From: Porticoccaceae bacterium UBA4026
GTDB taxonomy: Bacteria; Pseudomonadota; Gammaproteobacteria; Pseudomonadales; Porticoccaceae
DNA length: 33,189 nt
Assembly: GCA_002382445.1 (NCBI GenBank)
Contig: DGAQ01000057.1
Coordinates: 1 to 33,189 of the forward strand
Direction: 5' to 3'
The notes below the pieces were generated by a model that saw only the letters and a program-made list of their open reading frames with translations, ran no database searches and was not told where the DNA came from. Of this stretch, positions 1-5,799 are shown piece by piece. Made by a program: the position numbers and the translations under genes. Numbering within the stretch: position 1 is the stretch's first letter; each line of letters starts with the position of its first letter.

Positions 1-545
1 CCAGACCCTGACAAAAGCAGCCTGACAACTCCACTTCCTGAGAGGCCTTGCTTGACTGCAGGCAAACACTGGAAAATTGCATTATGTTCACTGTCTACCG
101 GCAATAAAACAGCGCCTGAGGCTTTTACCGCCTGCATAAACAGACCGCCGGCCATCACCAGCGCTTCTTTATTGGCCAAGAGAATCTTTTTGCCCGCGTT
201 TACCGCTGATAATGTCGGAACTAATCCTGCCGCGCCAACAATAGCCGCCATCACAATGTCAACATCATCGTGCCTAGATACTTCGCTGAGGGCGTCCACG
301 CCACAGAGCACTTCGGTGGCTGAGCCCACTTTTTTTAATTTGGATTGAAGAATACAGGCGGATTCAGGATCTATGACAACTGCATATCTCGGATTATGCT
401 CTATACACTGTATCGCAAGTAGGTCAATTTTTTGATGGCCACTTAAGGCAAAAACTGAATATTTGTCTGCATGCCTAGAGATGACATCGAGCGTAGTAAC
501 GCCAATCGATCCGGTTGCGCCAAGTATGGTTATCTTTTGCCGCAT
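1..545 (-). CDS. dxr: 1-deoxy-D-xylulose 5-phosphate reductoisomerase (partial, N-terminal 181 residues)
   Basis: DXR (IspC) converts 1-deoxy-D-xylulose 5-phosphate to 2-C-methyl-D-erythritol 4-phosphate with NADPH, the committed step of the MEP isoprenoid pathway in the cytoplasm. The visible N-terminal part begins MRQKITILGATGSIG, the family's NADPH-binding GATGSIG loop. It continues with ANKEALVMAGG and with PVDSEHNAIFQ, where the Asp and Glu are metal ligands. The C-terminal half lies beyond the left window edge. The ATG at 543-545 overlaps the cdsA stop codon by one base (TGATG), so translation is probably coupled to cdsA. The order cdsA-dxr is the standard gammaproteobacterial arrangement. 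Identification is secure, although completeness of the gene cannot be judged. Confidence 0.96.
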   Translation of the reverse strand, partial: MRQKITILGATGSIGVTTLDVISRHADKYSVFALSGHQKIDLLAIQCIEHNPRYAVVIDPESACILQSKLKKVGSATEVLCGVDALSEVSRHDDVDIVMAAIVGAAGLVPTLSAVNAGKKILLANKEALVMAGGLFMQAVKASGAVLLPVDSEHNAIFQCLPAVKQGLSGSGVVRLLLSGS

Positions 546-1375
546 CAGAATGTATTAGTAAAGGGTAGTATCAAGCCGAACATCGGCAGCGCTGCCATAA
601 CCCCATCTATACGATCAAGCACTCCTCCGTGACCAGGCAACAGACGCCCACTGTCTTTAACGCCGCTATGACGTTTAATCATGCTTTCGAATAAATCACC
701 AAGCACTGAATAAAGACCCACCGGAAAAACAAGTAGCGAAAGACTTAATAGCGACATTTCATCGGACAAAAACCATACCAGCGAACCCACCAATACTGCC
801 TGCAAGACTAAACCGCCGAAGAATCCTTCCCATGTTTTCCCTGGACTAACAATTGGCGCCAGCTTGTGCTTACCAAAGTATTTCCCAGCGAAAAACCCAC
901 CTACATCAGCTAACGCAATAATTACAATCGCCAATAGCAGCAGCCATTGCCCAGACTCATGGTTCATAATCGTTACTATGGCCACCCAGGTAAAACCGAG
1001 CAATACAAGACCAAGTAACCCCAGTACAGGCTGCGTGGACCACAAAATAGCACTCGACGGATAACCCTGAATCCAAAGAAAAATAACCGCCCATACTGCA
1101 ACGGCCACAAGCAACAATTGCTGCGCTCTTTCATCCTCGAAAGCATCAGGAAGGCCCAACCAGTAAGCCGCCACAGCAAGTGTTAGCGCCACTAGGGCTA
1201 AATATCCCAATCGTGCCGCTAGCGAAGTTATTTTTACTAACCTACTCCATTCCCAACCGGCGGCAAGGACCAGTGGTATCGTCGCAACGGAAAATAACAT
1301 GGGAGGCATAACAAACAGCGCGGGCACAAAAACAGCGACCAAGCATAATGCTGTAATAATTCGTAATCTAAGCAT
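545..1375 (-). CDS. cdsA: Phosphatidate cytidylyltransferase
   Basis: CdsA makes CDP-diacylglycerol from phosphatidate and CTP, the branch point of phospholipid synthesis, in the inner membrane. The 276-residue product is a string of hydrophobic helices, as expected for this polytopic family. Near the C-terminus it carries the CdsA signature: SMIKRHSGVKDSGR followed by LLPGHGGVLDRIDG, with the family Lys-Asp and Asp-Arg-x-Asp residues. The ATG start sits inside the last codons of a decayed uppS frame (ATGCTTAG). No good Shine-Dalgarno sequence is visible in front of it, which suggests that this start once depended on translational coupling to uppS. Its stop overlaps the dxr start. Length and motifs are normal and function is very likely intact. 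Confidence 0.96.
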   Translation of the reverse strand: MLRLRIITALCLVAVFVPALFVMPPMLFSVATIPLVLAAGWEWSRLVKITSLAARLGYLALVALTLAVAAYWLGLPDAFEDERAQQLLLVAVAVWAVIFLWIQGYPSSAILWSTQPVLGLLGLVLLGFTWVAIVTIMNHESGQWLLLLAIVIIALADVGGFFAGKYFGKHKLAPIVSPGKTWEGFFGGLVLQAVLVGSLVWFLSDEMSLLSLSLLVFPVGLYSVLGDLFESMIKRHSGVKDSGRLLPGHGGVLDRIDGVMAALPMFGLILPFTNTF

Positions 1376-1529
1376 TGAACTGTTCTATATAATTAGTACT
1401 GTGATCTGCCACAAAATCTTTCCTCAAACCGAAAAGACCCTGGTGAGAATAATGGTCTTTTACAACAATATCTAGGAGTTTGGAGTCAAAATCCAGCCAA
1501 AAGTATCCTGAAAAGCACCACTTAGGCGT
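1368..1529 (-). pseudogene. uppS: Relic of undecaprenyl (isoprenyl) diphosphate synthase, C-terminal about 53 codons
   Basis: The gap between frr and cdsA, where gammaproteobacteria normally have uppS, is only 162 bases. In the minus frame ending at TAG 1370-1368 it reads as an open stretch of 53 codons. This contains FSGYFWLDFD, which lines up with the UppS C-terminal block typified by FTDVLWPDFD. About 16 residues later comes HQGLFGL, matching the (R)RRFGL end of the family. The terminal TAG overlaps the cdsA start as in an intact operon. The whole catalytic domain (diphosphate-binding and Asp-rich regions, about 200 residues) is missing. I infer a large internal deletion followed by drift, with the essential UppS activity encoded elsewhere. 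The match was made by eye. Confidence 0.8.
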
Positions 1530-1537
1530 TGGGAAGT

Positions 1538-2095
1538 TTAGATCTCCATCAAATCCTTCTCTTTTACGACTAGCGCATCGTCAACTCGAGCGATGAAACG
1601 ATCAGTTATTTTCTGAACATCGTCATGAGCTTTACGCTCTTCATCTTCACTAATATCTTTCTCTTTCAAAAGATCTTTCACATCAGACAGAATGTCGCGA
1701 CGAATGTTCCGAATCGAAATTCTCGAATTCTCAGCTTCGGCTTTAGCTTGTTTACCGTAGGACTTACGAGTCTCTTCAGTCAGCGCAGGCAACGGGAGAC
1801 GAATAACTGAACCCGAGGTTGATGGATTAAGGCCCAAATCAGATTTCATGATGGCTTTTTCGATTTCGGGAACCAAGAATTTCTCCCAAGGAGTCACTGA
1901 CAGGGTTCGTGAATCTTCAACGACAATAGAAGCGGCCTGAGATAAAGGCGTGTTTACACCGTAGTAGTCAACTGTAATGCCATTCAACAGGCTCGAATGA
2001 GCCCGACCGGTTCGGATTTTGTTAAACGCATGGCCTAGAGCATCAAGTGACTTCTCCATTCGCTGTTCTGCGTCCGCTTTTAATTCATTTATCAT
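1538..2095 (-). CDS. frr: Ribosome recycling factor
   Basis: RRF splits post-termination ribosomes together with EF-G, in the cytoplasm. The 185-residue length is exactly typical. The N-terminus (MINELKADAEQRMEKSLDAL), the conserved KIRTGRAHSSLLNGITVDYYG block and the C-terminal helix with DALVVKEKDLMEI are diagnostic. The ATG overlaps the pyrH stop by four bases (ATGA), indicating translational coupling in the rpsB-tsf-pyrH-frr operon. The stop is followed after eight bases by the uppS relic. Confidence 0.98.
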   Translation of the reverse strand: MINELKADAEQRMEKSLDALGHAFNKIRTGRAHSSLLNGITVDYYGVNTPLSQAASIVVEDSRTLSVTPWEKFLVPEIEKAIMKSDLGLNPSTSGSVIRLPLPALTEETRKSYGKQAKAEAENSRISIRNIRRDILSDVKDLLKEKDISEDEERKAHDDVQKITDRFIARVDDALVVKEKDLMEI

Positions 2096-2841
2096 TTATC
2101 TGTTTCCCCTAAACTTTCCTCTATCAGAGTGCCTTCCGAGCCGCCAACTACCAAATTAAGCAACGCGCCCTGCTTTGACATGCGAAAAATCCTAAGTGGC
2201 ATATTATGCTCTCGACACAGGCAAATAGCAGTAAGGTCCATGACACCAAGTTTTTTATCTAGTACCTGATCGTAAGTAAGATGGGTATATAGTACTGCAT
2301 CAGAATTTAACATTGGATCAGAGGTATAGACACCATCAACCTTGGTGGCCTTCAAAACAACATCAGCGTCTATTTCTATCCCTCTAAGACAGGCAGCAGA
2401 ATCAGTCGTGAAAAATGGATTTCCAGTGCCCGCAGCGAATATTACAACATCGCCATCTTTTAGGTACCGAATAGCGCGACGACGATCATAGTGTTCCACT
2501 ACACCACTCATTGGAATGGCAGACATCACGTGGGAGGAGATATTGGTTCGCTCAAGAGCATCGCGCATAGCTAGAGCATTCATAACCGTGGCAAGCATGC
2601 CCATATGGTCACCGGTGACACGATCCATACCTGCGGCATTAAGCGCTGCACCACGAAAAAGATTGCCGCCACCAATAACCAAGCCAACCTGTACGCCGAT
2701 GCCTACTAGTTGACCAATTTCTAGAGCCATCCGGTCAAGGACCTTAGGGTCAATCCCAAAGCCCTCTTTCCCCATAAGTTCTTCACCACTCAACTTAAGA
2801 AGAATACGTTTATACTTTTTCTCTTTGGCGGGCAGGGGCAT
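2092..2841 (-). CDS. pyrH: UMP kinase
   Basis: PyrH phosphorylates UMP to UDP with ATP in pyrimidine nucleotide synthesis. It is a hexameric amino-acid-kinase-fold enzyme, allosterically controlled by GTP and UTP in bacteria. The 249-residue product has YKRILLKLSGEELMG at the N-terminus, the IGGGNLFRG nucleotide-binding loop, the GDHMGMLATVMNALAMRDAL block and AAGTGNPFFTTDSAACLRG, all hallmarks of bacterial UMP kinase. An AGGAG Shine-Dalgarno lies just upstream of the ATG. It sits between tsf (21-base gap) and frr (4-base overlap), the standard gammaproteobacterial position. Confidence 0.98.
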   Translation of the reverse strand: MPLPAKEKKYKRILLKLSGEELMGKEGFGIDPKVLDRMALEIGQLVGIGVQVGLVIGGGNLFRGAALNAAGMDRVTGDHMGMLATVMNALAMRDALERTNISSHVMSAIPMSGVVEHYDRRRAIRYLKDGDVVIFAAGTGNPFFTTDSAACLRGIEIDADVVLKATKVDGVYTSDPMLNSDAVLYTHLTYDQVLDKKLGVMDLTAICLCREHNMPLRIFRMSKQGALLNLVVGGSEGTLIEESLGETDK

Positions 2842-2862
2842 AACAACTCCTAAGTTTAACTA

Positions 2863-3723
2863 TTAACTCGCACCTTTAACTTGAGCGGCAACTTCAGCAG
2901 CAAAATCAACTTCCACAACCTCAATACCTTCACCAACCTCAAATCGAACAAACGATAGGACTTCAGCTCCGGCTTCTTTTACTAGTTTGCCGACGGTCAT
3001 ATCAGGGTCTTTAACAAAAGGCTGATCTACTAGACTGCTCTCTTTTAAAAACTTATTAACACGACCAATAATCATTTTCTCGATAATTTCTTCCGGCTTA
3101 CCACTCTCTCGAGCTTGGGCAGCAAAAATCTCTTTCTCGGCAGCAACAACTTCTGCTGGCATTTGGTCAGAGCTTACCACTGCCGGATTAACTGCGGCAA
3201 TGTGCATCGCAATATCCTTAGCAAGTTCCTCAGAACCCCCACTAAGACCGACCAAAACGGCAATCCTATTATTACTGTGAACGTAACCGCCTACTACCGA
3301 AGCTTCGACACTGCCAACACGACGTGGCGAAATATTTTCGCCAATTTTTTGCACTAAGGCTTCACGCGCCGACTCTAAATCGCCCGCCATTAACACCGCC
3401 ATATCAGTCTCTTTACTGGCAAATGCCGAGTCCAAAACGGATCCAACAAAACGTTGGAATCCTTCGTCTCTCGCCACAAAGTCAGTTTCGCTATTCACTT
3501 CAACAACAACTCCGTACCCGGTCTCTACCTTGATAGACACCAGTCCATCCGCAGCAGTGCGTCCCGCTTTCTTTGCCGCCTTCATACCACTAGACTTGCG
3601 TAGATCTTCAATTGCTTTGTCGATATCCGAATCCGCTTCAGCAAGTGCCTTCTTGCATTCCATCATGCCCAAACCAGTCCGCTCTCGCAGCTCTTTTACC
3701 AAAGATGCAGTAACCTGTGCCAT
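2863..3723 (-). CDS. tsf: Translation elongation factor Ts
   Basis: EF-Ts is the guanine nucleotide exchange factor for EF-Tu. The 286-residue protein starts MAQVTASLVKELRERTGLGM, with the N-terminal UBA-like domain. It then has the MMECKKALAEADSDIDKAIE helix and TDFVARDEGF, which contains the family's TDFVA contact motif with EF-Tu, followed by the dimerisation core. An AGAGAGGA Shine-Dalgarno precedes the ATG. The 81-base space separating it from rpsB contains a perfect 9-bp hairpin (3758-3782) that may set the S2:EF-Ts ratio. Confidence 0.98.
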   Translation of the reverse strand: MAQVTASLVKELRERTGLGMMECKKALAEADSDIDKAIEDLRKSSGMKAAKKAGRTAADGLVSIKVETGYGVVVEVNSETDFVARDEGFQRFVGSVLDSAFASKETDMAVLMAGDLESAREALVQKIGENISPRRVGSVEASVVGGYVHSNNRIAVLVGLSGGSEELAKDIAMHIAAVNPAVVSSDQMPAEVVAAEKEIFAAQARESGKPEEIIEKMIIGRVNKFLKESSLVDQPFVKDPDMTVGKLVKEAGAEVLSFVRFEVGEGIEVVEVDFAAEVAAQVKGAS

Positions 3724-3757
3724 CTCAATCCTCTCTAAGTCATAATTACAATTAAAA

Positions 3758-3782
3758 TAAAGGGGGCTAAAAACCCCCTTTA
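3758..3782 (-). promoter_or_regulatory. rpsB-tsf intergenic hairpin (possible attenuator)
   Basis: Bases 3758-3766 (TAAAGGGGG) pair perfectly with 3774-3782 (CCCCCTTTA) around a 7-base loop. Read on the minus strand the stem is followed by the weak U-rich run ATTTTAATT. A hairpin between rpsB and tsf is expected to act as a partial terminator or processing site. The U-tract is too weak to call a full terminator, and the essential downstream genes must be read through it. Confidence 0.55.
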
Positions 3783-3804
3783 TAGTTACTCAATGTCTTG
3801 CCCT

Positions 3805-4674
3805 TTACTCAGCAGCAGTTCCAGCAGGAACCTCTCCAGCGGCAGTTTCCTCCACGACAGGAGCTTCAACCGGAGCAACCTCAGCAACAACTTCGTCTAC
3901 CGACACTGAGGTAACCTCAGCAACAGCTTCAACAGCTGGCGCTTCGACCTCCACTTCTTCAACGAACTCATCCTTACTCGTTACCGATGAAGCCTGAGCT
4001 TTACCTTCCAGTATTGAATCCGCTATCGACGCGGCATAAAGCTTTATCGCACGAATAGAATCATCGTTGCCAGGAATAACATAATCAACGCCATCTGGAT
4101 TACTATTTGTATCAACGATACCGACAACGGGTATACCCAATTTGTTAGCTTCGTTAATTGCAATGCGCTCGTGGTCAACATCAACGACAAACAGGATGTC
4201 TGGCAACCCGTTCATGTCCTTAATACCACCGATAGAATTTTCCAGCTTGTCTTTCATTCGAGTCCGCGTCAAAACTTCTTTTTTATTCAGCTTAGCGAAA
4301 GTACCGTCGCTTTCTTGAGCCTCTAACTCTCTAAAACGTCGAATAGAGGCTTTGATAGTTTTATAATTTGTCAGCATGCCGCCAAGCCAGCGGTGGCTAA
4401 CATAAGGCATGCCAGAACGTTCGGCCTGCTCTTTAATGATTTTTTGAGCTGCTCGCTTTGTGCCAACAAAAAGTATCTGATTACCTTTAGCAGCCTCAAC
4501 GCGCAAAATTTCCAAGGCTTCGTTAAAAGCTGGAACAGTGTGTTCGAGATTAATAACATGAACTTTGTTACGAGAGCCGAATATATACCGACTCATTTTA
4601 GGATTCCAGAAGCGGGTTTGGTGACCAAAATGCACACCTGCCTGCAACATATCGCGCATACTTACAATAGACAT
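3805..4674 (-). CDS. rpsB: 30S ribosomal protein S2 with long acidic/Ala-Val C-terminal tail
   Basis: S2 binds the head-body junction of the 30S subunit and recruits S1. The N-terminus MSIVSMRDMLQAGVHFGHQT, then RFWNPKMSRYIFG, HRWLGGMLTNYKTI and the LPDILFVVDVDHERIA block are diagnostic. The protein has 289 residues, whereas the E. coli protein has about 241. From about residue 229 onward (roughly 3808-3990) the extra sequence is low complexity, built from Glu, Val, Ala and Pro. Acidic S2 tails occur in several marine proteobacteria. The Shine-Dalgarno AAAAGGA lies seven bases before the ATG. This is the first gene of the rpsB-tsf-pyrH-frr-cdsA-dxr unit, likely autoregulated by S2 through the 5' leader. 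Confidence 0.97.
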   Translation of the reverse strand: MSIVSMRDMLQAGVHFGHQTRFWNPKMSRYIFGSRNKVHVINLEHTVPAFNEALEILRVEAAKGNQILFVGTKRAAQKIIKEQAERSGMPYVSHRWLGGMLTNYKTIKASIRRFRELEAQESDGTFAKLNKKEVLTRTRMKDKLENSIGGIKDMNGLPDILFVVDVDHERIAINEANKLGIPVVGIVDTNSNPDGVDYVIPGNDDSIRAIKLYAASIADSILEGKAQASSVTSKDEFVEEVEVEAPAVEAVAEVTSVSVDEVVAEVAPVEAPVVEETAAGEVPAGTAAE

Positions 4675-4791
4675 AAATTTTCCTTTTAGGGGTTAAGCCT
4701 CCACATGCCCCAATAATCAACCCTGTAAGCGATATTTCTACTTAAAAGGCACCCAGACTATTGTGTCGGAATGTGTGTGTCGTTTAGTTTT

Positions 4792-4821
4792 AAAAAAAAG
4801 TCGCAGGAACATTCCCACAAC
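4792..4821 (-). promoter_or_regulatory. Terminator-like hairpin at the 5' end of the rpsB leader
   Basis: On the minus strand GTTGTGGGAA (4821-4812) pairs with TTCCTGCGAC (4809-4800), allowing three G-U pairs, and is followed at once by eight T residues (4799-4792). The inner pairs must open to give a realistic loop. It starts at or within a base or two of the predicted rpsB start site, so it would form in the first 22 nucleotides of the transcript. It could be a leader attenuator, or the 5' hairpin of an S2-binding leader. Confidence 0.5.
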
Positions 4822-4828
4822 GGCGCGC

Positions 4829-4852
4829 TTTATACCATAACAAGGCAGTCAA
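4829..4852 (-). promoter_or_regulatory. Predicted rpsB promoter (extended -10, GC-rich discriminator)
   Basis: The minus strand shows TGGTATAAA, that is TATAAA at 4834-4829 preceded by the extended -10 TGG at 4837-4835, followed by GCGCGCC. No good -35 is spaced at 17 bp; a TTGACT at 4852-4847 is only 12 bp away. An extended -10 plus a GC-rich discriminator is the known style of gammaproteobacterial rpsB promoters and is consistent with stringent control by ppGpp. The start site would be near 4822, leaving a leader of about 145 nt. Confidence 0.65.
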
Positions 4853-4898
4853 TTAAAGAAAAACACTGACAAAATTTAGGGCTAATTTTACTTCTAAT

Positions 4899-4916
4899 AC
4901 GGACATGTCTGTCCGT
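4899..4916. promoter_or_regulatory. Perfect 7-bp inverted repeat, possible regulator operator
   Basis: ACGGACA (4899-4905) and TGTCCGT (4910-4916) are perfect inverted repeats separated by TGTC. The 18-bp size and sequence style resemble TetR-family operators. It lies in the 313-base divergent intergenic region between rpsB and map, upstream of both genes. The rest of that region holds the rpsB leader and promoter. No regulator gene is adjacent, so the binding protein is unknown. Confidence 0.4.
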
Positions 4917-5011
4917 TGAGCTATTTCTATATGAAAAACCTATCCAGCACTCCCCCAAAAGCACATTTGATGCGTACAATAGCGTAGTTGTATTATTTCA
5001 GCGGGAAACCC

Positions 5012-5782
5012 ATGACTGTAAAAATAAGAAGCCTGGACCAATTAGCCAAAATGCGCATCTCTGGCCGACTAGCTGCAGAGGTTCTAGAGCTTATAGAGCC
5101 CTATGTGGTGCCCGGCGTGACGACTGAAGCATTAGACAAAATCTGTCATGACCATATAGTCCAAGTACAGGACGCCATTCCAGCTTGCCTTGGCTACAAT
5201 GGATTCCCCAAGTCTATCTGCACATCCATTAACCAAGTCATCTGCCACGGAATACCCTCAGACAAGAAGATTCTTAAAAGCGGGGATATTATTAATATAG
5301 ACGTTACTGTCATCAAAGATGGTTGGTTCGGCGATACCAGTAAAATGTATTGTGTCGGGCAGGTAGCGCCCCACGCTGAACGACTGATCAAAGTCAGCCA
5401 GGAGTGTCTCTACATGGCCATGGATATTGTTCGCCCTGGAATTCGTCTTGGCGATATTGGACATATAATCCAGACTCACGCTGAGAAAAATTATTATTCT
5501 GTCGTTCGAGATTACTGCGGCCACGGAATTGGTGACATATTCCACGAAGAACCTCAGGTGTTGCATTACGGCAAACCTGGAACTGGCCTAGAGCTCCAAG
5601 AAGGAATGACCTTTACCATTGAGCCAATGATCAACGCGGGAAAGCACGCGGGAAAGTTGAAATCCGATGGTTGGACAGTAGAAACACGCGATGGCCGACT
5701 CTCATCTCAGTGGGAACATACCATGGCTGTCACCGCAAACGGTTGTGAGGTTTTCACTGCCCGGCAGGAAGAATCATTTTAA
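5012..5782 (+). CDS. map: Type I methionine aminopeptidase
   Basis: MetAP removes the initiator methionine from nascent proteins in the cytoplasm. All five dinuclear-metal ligands are recognisable: the two Asp in INIDVTVIKDGWFGDTSKM, His in YCGHGIG, Glu in FTIEPM and the last Glu in QWEHTMAVT. I chose the ATG at 5012 (MTVKIRSLDQL, 256 residues) because it aligns with the usual type I N-terminus. A TTG at 4988 in the same frame would only add eight unusual residues. It is divergent from rpsB, a common bacterial arrangement, and lies 17 bases upstream of glnD, probably cotranscribed with it. Confidence 0.97.
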   Translation: MTVKIRSLDQLAKMRISGRLAAEVLELIEPYVVPGVTTEALDKICHDHIVQVQDAIPACLGYNGFPKSICTSINQVICHGIPSDKKILKSGDIINIDVTVIKDGWFGDTSKMYCVGQVAPHAERLIKVSQECLYMAMDIVRPGIRLGDIGHIIQTHAEKNYYSVVRDYCGHGIGDIFHEEPQVLHYGKPGTGLELQEGMTFTIEPMINAGKHAGKLKSDGWTVETRDGRLSSQWEHTMAVTANGCEVFTARQEESF

Positions 5783-5799
5783 CCCAGGAACCCCCAATA

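Noticed and set aside
52..348. 98-codon plus-strand reading frame
   Set aside because: Antisense shadow of dxr; the minus strand carries the conserved DXR motifs.
4847..4852. TTGACT as -35 for the rpsB promoter
   Set aside because: The spacing to TATAAA is only 12 bp. An extended -10 explains the promoter better.
4988..5011. TTG start giving map eight additional N-terminal residues
   Set aside because: The added residues do not resemble MetAP and the ATG at 5012 gives the usual N-terminus.
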